DNA from: Bordetella parapertussis
GTDB taxonomy: Bacteria > Pseudomonadota > Gammaproteobacteria > Burkholderiales > SG8-41
Direction: 5' to 3'
NCBI GenBank assembly: GCA_945906815.1
Contig: CAMDRT010000009.1
Location: 81,618 to 134,691 of the forward strand
Length of the DNA stretch: 53,074 nt
Part shown: one piece after another, positions 45,791-53,074 of the stretch
How the letters are laid out: each line of letters opens with the position of its first letter
Position numbering within the stretch: position 1 is the first letter of the stretch
Made by a program: the position numbers and the translations under genes
The notes under the pieces: model-generated
Databases searched by the model: none
Told to the model about the DNA's origin: nothing
The model's input: the letters and a program-made list of their open reading frames with translations, nothing else

Positions 45791-46947
45791 GCAACCGCAC
45801 TGCCGATTGGAACGCCATGACTGACGACGCGTTCCGCATGGATCTGCGCACCTGGTTTGCGCAAGAGTATCCCGACCACCTGCGCTTTCTGCCGCGCCGC
45901 CTGCGCTGGGCGGAAAGCCACGAGTGGTGGGTGAAGCTGTCGAAAAAAGGCTGGCTCGCACCGAATTGGCCCAGTGAACACGGCGGCATGGGCCTTGCCC
46001 CCGCCAAGCTGATCATTTACTGGGAAGAATCCGAGCGGGCGGGATTGGGCCGCATGCCCGATCAGGGGCTGACCATGGTGGGGCCGACGCTGATACGTTT
46101 TGGCACCGATGCGCAACGCGCGCAATACCTGCCGCAAATCATCGCTGGCGACAACGTATGGTGTCAGGGTTACTCCGAGCCGAATGCCGGCTCTGACCTC
46201 GCCAGTCTGCGCACTGAAGCGGTAGCCGATGGCGACGACTACGTCATTAACGGCAGCAAGATCTGGACCTCGATGGCGCATGACGCCACCCATATGTATG
46301 TGCTCGCACGCACCGACAAAACCGTGAAACAACAGCGCGGCATCAGTTTTTTACTGCTGGACATGAAAACGCCGGGTATTACGCTGCGCACCATACGCAA
46401 CATCGCGGGAGACGAAGAGTTTTGCCAGGTGTTTTTCGACAATGTGCGCACGCCCAAACACAACCTCGTCGGCAAACTCAATGAAGGCTGGACCATCGCC
46501 AAAGGACTGCTCACATTTGAGCGCTTGTCCATTGGCAGCCCGCGGCGGCCGCTGCAGGCGTTTGAACAACTGGATGCGCTGGCGCGCGCACAGCATCTGT
46601 TCGATGATGCGGGTTTCGTTGATCGCTATACGCAGTTGAAGATGGATCTGAACGATCTGAGTTCGCTCTACCGCCGCTACGTCGATAAAGTGCGGCGGGG
46701 CGAAGCACTGGGACCGGATGTATCGATGCTCAAAGTGTTTGCGATGGACACTTATCAGAAAGTTTCCGAATTGCTGCTGGAAGCCGGCGCCGAATACGGC
46801 GCCTACGCTGATGAGATCACCCTTGGTGACGAAAAAATCGACGTGCTCTCGCCGTTCTACGTATCGCGCCCCGGCACGATTTACGGCGGCTCGAACGAAA
46901 TTCAGCGCAATATCCTGTCGAAATACGTGTTGCAACTTCCGTCATGA
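45787..46947 (+). CDS. Acyl-CoA dehydrogenase, partner subunit
   Basis: A 386-residue enzyme. [19 protein letters not shown] and NGSKIWTS are the flavin-binding and core signatures. The usual catalytic loop is [10 protein letters not shown], with Gly in place of Glu, but [10 protein letters not shown] places Glu245 in the helix that carries the base in isovaleryl-CoA dehydrogenase. AAGGAG precedes the ATG at 45787, which overlaps the previous stop. RidA follows with another ATGA overlap. Alpha,beta-desaturation of an unusual acyl-CoA is expected; the substrate is unknown. Confidence 0.9.
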   Translation: MSNRTADWNAMTDDAFRMDLRTWFAQEYPDHLRFLPRRLRWAESHEWWVKLSKKGWLAPNWPSEHGGMGLAPAKLIIYWEESERAGLGRMPDQGLTMVGPTLIRFGTDAQRAQYLPQIIAGDNVWCQGYSEPNAGSDLASLRTEAVADGDDYVINGSKIWTSMAHDATHMYVLARTDKTVKQQRGISFLLLDMKTPGITLRTIRNIAGDEEFCQVFFDNVRTPKHNLVGKLNEGWTIAKGLLTFERLSIGSPRRPLQAFEQLDALARAQHLFDDAGFVDRYTQLKMDLNDLSSLYRRYVDKVRRGEALGPDVSMLKVFAMDTYQKVSELLLEAGAEYGAYADEITLGDEKIDVLSPFYVSRPGTIYGGSNEIQRNILSKYVLQLPS

Positions 46948-47327
46948 CCAAAAAAACCATCCACAGCGAACTCGCCCCCCAAGCCATCGGCACCTACTCG
47001 CAGGCCGTGCGCGCAGGCGACACCGTGTACTTCGCCGGCCAGATCGGCCTCGATCCGCAAACCATGCAAATGGTTGACGGCATTGATGCACAGATACACC
47101 GCGTGCTGGAAAATCTCAAAGCCGTGGCCGAAGCCGCGGGCGGCACGTTGAACGACGTGGTGCGCTTCACCGTTTATCTCACCGATCTCAAGCACTTCGC
47201 CACAGTGAACGAGATTATGGCGACGTATCTGAAGGCGCCGTATCCAGCACGCGCGGCGGTGGGCGTTGCAAGCCTGCCGCGCGACGCGCTGGTGGAGATT
47301 GATGCAGTGATGGTACTGCAGGACTGA
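46944..47327 (+). CDS. RidA family protein
   Basis: A 127-residue enamine/imine deaminase family member. [31 protein letters not shown] is the N-terminal signature, [25 protein letters not shown] holds the conserved Arg of the active site and the C-terminal Glu. It hydrolyses reactive enamines released by PLP enzymes. It overlaps the acyl-CoA dehydrogenase stop by ATGA, so it belongs to the same operon. Its stop codon lies inside a 7-bp repeat array that runs into the recG start region. Confidence 0.93.
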   Translation: MTKKTIHSELAPQAIGTYSQAVRAGDTVYFAGQIGLDPQTMQMVDGIDAQIHRVLENLKAVAEAAGGTLNDVVRFTVYLTDLKHFATVNEIMATYLKAPYPARAAVGVASLPRDALVEIDAVMVLQD

Positions 47328-47349
47328 GGACTTAGGACTTAGGACTGAG
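47321..47349. repeat. Heptamer repeat array, left arm
   Basis: On the minus strand it reads as four 7-bp units (TCAGTCC, TAAGTCC, TAAGTCC, TCAGTCC). It starts in the last codons of the RidA gene. It is the inverted partner of the array at 47415-47446. Confidence 0.8.
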
Positions 47350-47360
47350 TGGTCAACTGC

Positions 47361-49562
47361 ATGGCGCTCAAACAAAGTAACACTAGCAGCACTATAGGTG
47401 CAAACAACAACACCCCTAAGTCCTCCGTCCTCAGTCCTCAGTCCTCCTTAGCGGGTCTCACCAAGCCCACTCTGGACAAACTCGCCAAGCTCGGCATCCA
47501 CAGCCGCTTCGACTTAGTCCTGCATCTACCGCTGCGCTATGACGACGAGACGCATCTTTATCCGCTCAAGGATGCGCCTGCGATGCGTGAGGTGCTGATC
47601 GAAGCCACTGTGCTCGAGACCAGCATCAAGTATCGCCCGCGCCGCCAACTGGTGTGCCAGCTTGAAGACGGCAGTGGCAGCGTGACCTTGCGGTTTTTCA
47701 GTTTTTACGGCAGTCAGGTAAAACAGCTTGCGCCGGGTGCGCGGGTGCGCGCCTTCGGCGAAATCCGCCAGGGTTTCTTCGGTGCGGAAATGGTGCATCC
47801 GCGCTACCGCATCGTGCAGGCGGGCGCGGCGGTGGCCGCAGCGCTGACGCCGGTGTATCCCACCACCGCTGGCCTGGGGCAAGACAGCTTGCGCAAGTTG
47901 ATCGAGCGCGCACTGGCCGCAGAGGAACTGCAAGACACCTTGCCCGCTACGCTGATCCGGCAACACCACTTTCCGGCATTTCGGGAGGCGGTATTTTTTC
48001 TGCATAATCCAGCGCCCGAAGTTTCTCAGCAGGCGTTACAGGAGCGCACGCACCCCGCGTGGCGGCGCATGAAGTTCGACGAACTGCTGGCGCAGCAATT
48101 ATCGATGCGGGCGCATCAACAACGGCGGCGCGGCGTAGGCGCGCCGGCGCTACGGCCAAAAGGTACGCTGGTCAGCCGCCTGTTGCAGGAGCTGCCGTTC
48201 AAGCTGACCGGCGCGCAACAGCGCGCGGTGGCGCAGATACGCGACGATTTGTCACAGCCGCACCCGATGCAGCGCCTGTTGCAGGGAGATGTCGGCAGCG
48301 GAAAAACCGTGGTGGCGGCGCTGGCAGCGCTGCAGTGCGTGGAAAACAATTATCAGGTGGCATTGATGGCACCCACCGAAATACTGGCCGAGCAGCATTA
48401 CCGAAAATTTTCCGCTTGGCTCACGGGGCTTGGCATCGCAGTCGCGTGGCTAGTGGGCGGAACAAAAAAATCAATTAAAAAACAAATGCTTACCGATATT
48501 TCCGCCGGGCACACGCCGGTGGTGGTGGGCACCCACGCCTTGTTTGAAGAGGCGGTAGTGTTTCACCATCTCGGCCTTGCCATCATCGATGAACAGCATC
48601 GATTTGGCGTACGCCAGCGGCTCGCACTGCGCTTAAAAGGCACGCAAGCCGGCGAGCGCGAGTCCGTAGTCAGTACCCAACCGCATCAATTGATGATGAG
48701 CGCAACGCCGATTCCGCGCACGCTGGCGATGAGTTATTACGCCGATCTGGATGTGTCGGTCATCGATGAACTGCCGCCCGGACGCACGCCGGTGACGACA
48801 AAACTGGTGTCGGACACTCGCCGCGAAGAAGTGATCGCGCGTGTGCGCGACGCCTGCAGCACGGGCAGTCAGGCGTACTGGGTATGTCCGCTGGTCGAAG
48901 AGATGGAAGCCGAGGAAACGCCCGCAGGACACGCGCGCCGGCCCGCACGCGCTGCGCGCGCTGGTTTGGAGGCATTGCAACTCAAAGCCGCCATGGCAAC
49001 CTACGAAACACTCAGCGCGGCGTTTCCCGAGCTTAAAGTGGGGCTTGCGCATGGCCGCTTGAAAAGCGATGAAAAATCCGCAGTGATGCGTGCCTTCCAG
49101 CGCGGCGAAGTGCAATTGCTGGTGGCGACCACCGTGATCGAAGTGGGTGTCGATGTGCCCAATGCGTCGCTGATGGTGATCGAAAACGCAGAGCGCATGG
49201 GGCTCTCACAGTTGCACCAGTTGCGCGGCCGCGTCGGGCGCGGCGCCGCGCAGAGCGCATGCATCCTGCTGTATCACGCGCCGTTATCGGTGATGGCGCG
49301 CGAGCGACTCAAAATTATCTTTGAAAACACCGATGGCTTTGAAGTGGCGCGTCACGATTTGCGCATGCGCGGCCCCGGCGAGTTGTTGGGCGCGCGGCAA
49401 AGCGGTGTCCCGCTACTGCGCTTTGCCGATTTATCCGCCGACGTGGATTTGCTCGATGCCGCGCGCGACGCGGCAGCGGCGCTGCTCACTGCGAACCCGC
49501 AAGCGGTGCGTGCGCATCTTGAGCGCTGGCTGGGCGGGCGCGGGGAGTTTCTCAAGGTTTGA
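47361..49562 (+). CDS. recG: ATP-dependent DNA helicase RecG
   Basis: About 733 residues from ATG 47361 (GTG at 47349 is possible). The wedge domain (residues about 60-190) is followed by the SF2 helicase core: Walker A LLQGDVGSGKTVVA (Gly309 to Thr316), DEQH box in IIDEQHRFGVRQ, MSATPIPRTLA and the QLRGRVGRG motif VI. It regresses stalled forks and unwinds branched DNA. The first 30 residues are unusual because a 7-bp repeat array is translated there (PKSSVLSPQSS). It starts 33 bp after RidA. Confidence 0.97.
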   Translation: MALKQSNTSSTIGANNNTPKSSVLSPQSSLAGLTKPTLDKLAKLGIHSRFDLVLHLPLRYDDETHLYPLKDAPAMREVLIEATVLETSIKYRPRRQLVCQLEDGSGSVTLRFFSFYGSQVKQLAPGARVRAFGEIRQGFFGAEMVHPRYRIVQAGAAVAAALTPVYPTTAGLGQDSLRKLIERALAAEELQDTLPATLIRQHHFPAFREAVFFLHNPAPEVSQQALQERTHPAWRRMKFDELLAQQLSMRAHQQRRRGVGAPALRPKGTLVSRLLQELPFKLTGAQQRAVAQIRDDLSQPHPMQRLLQGDVGSGKTVVAALAALQCVENNYQVALMAPTEILAEQHYRKFSAWLTGLGIAVAWLVGGTKKSIKKQMLTDISAGHTPVVVGTHALFEEAVVFHHLGLAIIDEQHRFGVRQRLALRLKGTQAGERESVVSTQPHQLMMSATPIPRTLAMSYYADLDVSVIDELPPGRTPVTTKLVSDTRREEVIARVRDACSTGSQAYWVCPLVEEMEAEETPAGHARRPARAARAGLEALQLKAAMATYETLSAAFPELKVGLAHGRLKSDEKSAVMRAFQRGEVQLLVATTVIEVGVDVPNASLMVIENAERMGLSQLHQLRGRVGRGAAQSACILLYHAPLSVMARERLKIIFENTDGFEVARHDLRMRGPGELLGARQSGVPLLRFADLSADVDLLDAARDAAAALLTANPQAVRAHLERWLGGRGEFLKV
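47415..47446. repeat. Heptamer repeat array, right arm inside recG
   Basis: Units TAAGTCC, TCCGTCC, TCAGTCC, TCAGTCC, preceded by CC. It is the inverted counterpart of the array at 47321-47349, 65 bases away. Both arms could pair across the recG start codon. Confidence 0.8.
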
Positions 49563-49618
49563 TCGCGGAAATCCTCTATACTGATGACTGAGATTTTCCC
49601 GCCGGGGGTGATCACGAC

Positions 49619-50515
49619 ATGACGCAACAGCAGCCACTGACGCTCGCGCAACGGCTAGACGCCTACGAAAATCTGATGCGGCTCGACAAGCCCATTGGCA
49701 TTCTGTTATTGCTGTGGCCAGCGTTGTGGGGTCTGTGGTTTGCCTCGCCGCTGTACCAGCGCATTGAAATTGTGGTGATCTTCGTGTTGGGCACCGTACT
49801 CATGCGCAGTGCGGGCTGCGTGATCAACGACTATGCCGACCGCGACATAGACCCTCACGTCAAGCGCACCGCGCAGCGGCCGCTGGCGAGCGGCGTGATC
49901 CATCCCAGGGAAGCGTTATTGCTGGCCGGCGCGCTGGCGCTGCTGGCATTTGGTCTGGTGTTGTTTCTGAATAAGCTGACCATTGCGCTGTCGTTTGTGG
50001 CGCTGTTGCTGGCGGCAACGTACCCCTACACCAAGCGTTTTTTCCCGTTGCCGCAGGCCTATCTGGGTATTGCGTTCGGGTTTTCGATACCGATGGCGTT
50101 TGCCGCGTATCAAGACACAGTACCCACGCTGGCGTGGGTGCTGCTCGCGGCCAATATCTTTTGGGCGCTGGCCTACGACACCGAATACGCCATGGTGGAT
50201 CGCGACGACGATATGAAATTGAATCTCAAATCGTCCGCGCTTTTGTTCGGTGTATTCGACGTGGCGGCGGTCATACTGTTTCACGGTCTGTTTATCGCCG
50301 TCATGGCGGGGGTAGGCGTGTGGCTAAAGCTGGGGCTGATTTATTTTCTGGGCCTGCTGCTGGCGCTGGCGTTGATCGCGTGGCAAGTGCAACTGATCAG
50401 AAATCGCGAGCGCGAGCGCTGCTTCAAAGCCTTCATGAATAATAATGGGGTGGGCGCCGCAGTGTTTGGCGGACTGGCGCTGGACTACTGTTTCCTGCTA
50501 CCCGTGATCAACTAG
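49619..50515 (+). CDS. ubiA: 4-hydroxybenzoate polyprenyltransferase
   Basis: A 298-residue membrane protein with about eight helices. LMRLDKPIGILLLLWPALWGLW is the family start, NDYADRDIDPHVKRTAQRP the first Asp-rich motif and YDTEYAMVDRDDDMKL the second, both binding the polyprenyl diphosphate through Mg2+. It attaches the isoprenoid tail to 4-hydroxybenzoate, the first membrane step of ubiquinone synthesis. It lies 56 bp after recG and shares the pathway with ubiD 246 bp downstream, beyond a palindromic repeat. Confidence 0.97.
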   Translation: MTQQQPLTLAQRLDAYENLMRLDKPIGILLLLWPALWGLWFASPLYQRIEIVVIFVLGTVLMRSAGCVINDYADRDIDPHVKRTAQRPLASGVIHPREALLLAGALALLAFGLVLFLNKLTIALSFVALLLAATYPYTKRFFPLPQAYLGIAFGFSIPMAFAAYQDTVPTLAWVLLAANIFWALAYDTEYAMVDRDDDMKLNLKSSALLFGVFDVAAVILFHGLFIAVMAGVGVWLKLGLIYFLGLLLALALIAWQVQLIRNRERERCFKAFMNNNGVGAAVFGGLALDYCFLLPVIN

Positions 50516-50607
50516 CTCTCAACCTGACGCCACTTGCGCTGTAGCATCAGGTTGCGAATGGTGTTCACCACAGCCTGTCGTTAATTGTACTGGGTTACAT
50601 GTTCATT

Positions 50608-50718
50608 CCCTCCCCTTCAAGGGCACACTTGAAGCGGAGCAGAGGGCTAGGGTGGGGATGGGGTGGCAACGCGAATTACCCCACCCCCATCCCCACCTTC
50701 CCCCTGAAGGGGAAGGGG
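50608..50718. repeat. Large palindromic repeat between ubiA and ubiD
   Basis: The inner stem is 13 bp and perfect (GGTGGGGATGGGG at 50651-50663 with CCCCATCCCCACC at 50685-50697). The outer arms CCCTCCCCTTCAAGGG and CCCCTGAAGGGGAAGGGG are also complementary. The RNA or single strand would fold into a long hairpin. Of the 246 bp between the genes this is the only notable content; similar GC-rich palindromes are dispersed in many proteobacterial genomes. Confidence 0.8.
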
Positions 50719-50761
50719 TGTCGGAGTAAGGCGCTTTACGTTTTCTAACACAGAACAATTA

Positions 50762-52270
50762 ATGAATAAATACAATAACTTACGAGATTTTATCGCGCAG
50801 CTTGAAGCGCTGGGCGAGCTAAAGCGCATCACCGTCGAAGTCGATCCGAAGCTGGAGATGACCGAGATCTGCGAGCGCGTGTTAAAGGCCGGCGGCCCCG
50901 CGCTGCTGTTTGAAAAACCCAAAGGCCACACCCTGCCGGTGCTAGGCAATCTATTCGGCACGGTGAAGCGGGTGGCGCTGGCGATGGGCGCAACACCCGA
51001 CGAAGAGCCGCTGGCACGATTGCGTGAGATCGGCGAGACGCTCGCCTACCTGAAAGAGCCGGAGCCGCCGAAGGGCCTGCGCGACGCGTGGGATAAACTG
51101 CCGCTGCTGAAACAAATCATGAGCATGGCGCCGCGCGTCGTATCCCGTGCAGCGTGTCAGGAAATCGTGTGGCAAGGCGACGCAGTTGATCTCGCACGCC
51201 TGCCGATACAAACTTGCTGGCCAGGTGATGTGGCGCCACTGATTACCTGGGGCCTGACGGTGACACGCGGGCCGCATAAGGCGCGGCAGAATCTGGGCAT
51301 CTACCGCCAGCAGGTGATCGCCAAAAACAAAGTCATCATGCGCTGGCTGGCGCATCGCGGCGGGGCGCTGGATTTTCGCGATCACTGTCTCGCGCATCCG
51401 CGCGAGCCCTACCCGGTGGCGGTGGCGCTGGGCGCCGATCCGGCCACCGTGCTGGGCGCGGTGACGCCGGTGCCGGACAACCTCAGCGAATATCAGTTTG
51501 CCGGATTGCTGCGCGGCGCGAAGACCGAAATCGTCCCGTGTCTGACACACCGCTTGCAGGTGCCGGCGAGTGCGGAGATCGTGCTCGAAGGCTACATTTA
51601 CCCGAACGAAACGGCGGTGGAAGGCCCTCAGGGTTACGAAACGGCCCTTGAGGGGCCGTTTGGAGACCACACCGGTTACTACAACGAGCAGGAGAAGTTT
51701 CCGGTGTTTACCATCGAGCGCATCACGCAACGGCGTGATGCGATTTATCACAGCACCTACACCGGCAAGCCACCCGACGAACCGGCGATGCTCGGCGTGG
51801 CGCTCAACGAAGTATTTGTGCCGCTGCTTAAAAAACAATTTCCGGAGATCGTTGACTTCCACCTGCCGCCCGAAGGCTGCTCCTACCGCATCGCGTGCGT
51901 CAGCATCAAAAAACAGTACCCCGGCCACGCCAAGCGCGTGATGTTCGGCATCTGGAGCTTTCTGCGCCAGTTCATGTACACCAAGTTCATCATCGTCACC
52001 GACGACGACATCAACGTGCGTGAGTGGAAAGAAGTGATCTGGGCCATGACCACCCGCGTCGATCCCCGACGCGATACGCTGATTGCGGATGCCACACCGA
52101 TGGATTATCTCGATTTCGCTAGCCCGGTGGCGGGCTTGGGCTCGAAGATGGGCATCGACGCCACCAACAAATGGCCCGCCGAGACCGATCGGCACTGGGG
52201 CACACCGATTGCGATGAGCGAGGCCGTGAAACGCCGCATCGACCTGCTGTGGCGGGATCTTGAATTATAA
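50762..52270 (+). CDS. ubiD: 3-octaprenyl-4-hydroxybenzoate carboxy-lyase
   Basis: A 502-residue prenylated-FMN-dependent decarboxylase that removes the carboxylate of the UbiA product. [23 protein letters not shown] is the usual start, and [20 protein letters not shown] and [11 protein letters not shown] are family signatures with conserved Arg and Glu residues of the prFMN site. It needs UbiX for its cofactor; ubiX is not in the window. It follows ubiA on the same strand, and a hairpin terminator lies right behind it. Confidence 0.97.
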   Translation: MNKYNNLRDFIAQLEALGELKRITVEVDPKLEMTEICERVLKAGGPALLFEKPKGHTLPVLGNLFGTVKRVALAMGATPDEEPLARLREIGETLAYLKEPEPPKGLRDAWDKLPLLKQIMSMAPRVVSRAACQEIVWQGDAVDLARLPIQTCWPGDVAPLITWGLTVTRGPHKARQNLGIYRQQVIAKNKVIMRWLAHRGGALDFRDHCLAHPREPYPVAVALGADPATVLGAVTPVPDNLSEYQFAGLLRGAKTEIVPCLTHRLQVPASAEIVLEGYIYPNETAVEGPQGYETALEGPFGDHTGYYNEQEKFPVFTIERITQRRDAIYHSTYTGKPPDEPAMLGVALNEVFVPLLKKQFPEIVDFHLPPEGCSYRIACVSIKKQYPGHAKRVMFGIWSFLRQFMYTKFIIVTDDDINVREWKEVIWAMTTRVDPRRDTLIADATPMDYLDFASPVAGLGSKMGIDATNKWPAETDRHWGTPIAMSEAVKRRIDLLWRDLEL

Positions 52271-52272
52271 AA

Positions 52273-52295
52273 AAAGCCGGGATTTCCCCGGCTTT
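52273..52295. terminator. Bidirectional terminator between ubiD and the outer-membrane gene
   Basis: A perfect 9-bp stem AAAGCCGGG/CCCGGCTTT with a 5-base loop lies between two convergent genes. Seven A on its left give a T7 tail on the minus strand, so it is a strong terminator for the leftward gene; the rightward tail is only TTT. Confidence 0.85.
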
Positions 52296-52322
52296 CAATC
52301 AGGACTCCTCTGTATTTTCCCT

Positions 52323-52934
52323 TTAGAACTTGAATACGACTCCCAGGCTTAACAGGTCGACATCGCTCTTGCCATTACCAGCACCATTACCGACGTTGGT
52401 GTAGCGCTGCCATTCCACACGCGCAGCAATATTTTTCGTGAAGTGGTACTTCAAACCCAATCCATAGGTGAAGTCGGTGCCAGTGTCACTTAACGAGCCG
52501 ACTGCGAAAGCTCCTGGAACTGCCACCGACGCAGTAGCCTCGGCGTCCCATCTGAAGAAGCCGAGTTTGCCGTAAGCCGAGAAATTGTCGGCAATGGGCA
52601 GCGTGCCCACGCCCATCAGTTCCCATGCTGTAGCTTTGATGCTTGCATTCACGGTTACCCCGCCGACCGTTCCTGCGGCAGTTGCTTGGCCCAGATCCAC
52701 GTAGCCCAGTTCCGCGCCAAAATGCTTGTTGATCTGATAGCCACCGAAAATCTTCCAGCCTGTGTCCTTGTCGTCGCAGGAGATAGGGACGCCTTGGCAT
52801 GCGTCCTTTGCTTTGGTTTGTCCAAAGGCACCGCCCGCATAAAACCCTGAATCCTGGGCGAACGTAGGAACACTGCTCACTGCTATGCCTGCTATACACC
52901 CTGCAGTTGCTATGGCTCTAATCAGAGATTTCAT
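52323..52934 (-). CDS. Outer-membrane beta-barrel protein (OmpA/OmpW-type)
   Basis: A 203-residue protein from the ATG at 52934, chosen because GGAG lies six bases upstream; the ATG at 52946 has none. The signal peptide is IATAGCIAGIAVSSVPTFAQ. After it come about eight amphipathic strands (GFYAGGAFGQTK, WKIFGGYQINKHFGAELGYVDLG, YGLGLKYHF, AARVEWQRYTNV) and a final LLSLGVVFKF, ending in Phe as in proteins assembled by BAM. It lacks an OmpA-type peptidoglycan domain. Cys in DACQGVPISC could form a loop disulfide. Function unknown; structural or small-porin role. Confidence 0.85.
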   Translation of the reverse strand: MKSLIRAIATAGCIAGIAVSSVPTFAQDSGFYAGGAFGQTKAKDACQGVPISCDDKDTGWKIFGGYQINKHFGAELGYVDLGQATAAGTVGGVTVNASIKATAWELMGVGTLPIADNFSAYGKLGFFRWDAEATASVAVPGAFAVGSLSDTGTDFTYGLGLKYHFTKNIAARVEWQRYTNVGNGAGNGKSDVDLLSLGVVFKF

Positions 52935-52946
52935 TTTCGACTCCAT

Positions 52947-53074
52947 GTTGTTTATCGACCGTTAACTAACGAACCCCGCCACAGCCCTCCAGACGTTGAG
53001 CGACCAAAAGACTATGGCTGCCTTATTGATTTGAAGGTTAGGCTTATTCTATTTTCGGGGGGGGGGGGGGGGGG
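52947..53074. other. Right end of the window: promoter region, then an 18-G run
   Basis: The first part holds the upstream region of the outer-membrane gene. The window stops in 18 consecutive G (53057-53074), which fits an assembly or sequencing end better than a natural sequence. Confidence 0.6.

Overview
The window looks like about 53 kb of a betaproteobacterial chromosome. It is GC-rich and the gene families point to Burkholderiales or a close uncultured relative. The evidence is four Bug-type (TctC family) periplasmic solute receptors, two MmgE/PrpD proteins, a glnA / DUF4124-like / ntrB / ntrC block, pcm-tolC, waaC-waaA beside rfbBACD, and ubiA/ubiD. No tRNA, rRNA, CRISPR array, integrase or transposase gene was seen. 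The sequence ends in 18 consecutive G, which looks like a contig end and not biology.

Layout. 1-11.5 kb is an accessory, probably catabolic stretch: alpha/beta hydrolase (cut by the window edge), nitroreductase, three Bug receptors, a glutathione transferase, two MmgE/PrpD proteins with a ParE/RHH toxin-antitoxin pair between them, a glycerophosphodiester phosphodiesterase and two unfamiliar proteins. 11.5-19.1 kb holds a heterodimeric ABC exporter with one degenerate ATP site, a stand-alone biotinyl domain, an M3 oligopeptidase, a DUF4124-glutaredoxin fusion and exonuclease III. 19.1-24.3 kb is the nitrogen block. glnA has a readable sigma-54 promoter with two NtrC-type sites 31 bp apart, and a third, better dyad lies before the DUF4124-like gene. 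24.4-29.4 kb holds rhodanese, DJ-1/PfpI, a hydroxyacid dehydrogenase, an MFS transporter and UppP. 29.6-31.6 kb is thiC under a TPP riboswitch. 31.8-34.4 kb is pcm, a TolC-type channel and 5-formyl-THF cyclo-ligase. 34.4-40.1 kb is envelope polysaccharide: waaC-waaA divergent from the overlapping rfbBACD operon. 40.2-47.3 kb is a second accessory stretch: repeats, a fourth Bug receptor, a HAD phosphatase, a maleate isomerase/arylmalonate decarboxylase-like protein, an FAD flavoprotein, two overlapping acyl-CoA dehydrogenases and RidA. 47.3-52.9 kb is recG, ubiA, ubiD and an outer-membrane beta-barrel.

How the parts work together. Phosphorylated NtrC from ntrBC should drive glnA through sigma-54. 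ubiA and ubiD catalyse two consecutive steps of ubiquinone synthesis. rfbBACD makes dTDP-rhamnose for the polysaccharide side of LPS, while waaC/waaA build its inner core and uppP recycles the lipid carrier. The 40-47 kb cluster is best read as uptake and CoA-dependent oxidation of an unidentified organic acid. Its two acyl-CoA dehydrogenases both lack the usual C-terminal catalytic Glu, and one keeps a Glu at the isovaleryl-CoA dehydrogenase position, which suggests a two-gene heteromeric enzyme. Non-coding structure includes three arrays of degenerate 7-bp repeats, a REP-like hairpin element bracketed by a 38-bp direct repeat, and a large GC-rich palindrome before ubiD. No wholly new defence or mobile system was found. 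The novelty candidates are the cluster at 40-47 kb, the extra NtrC site and the heptamer arrays.
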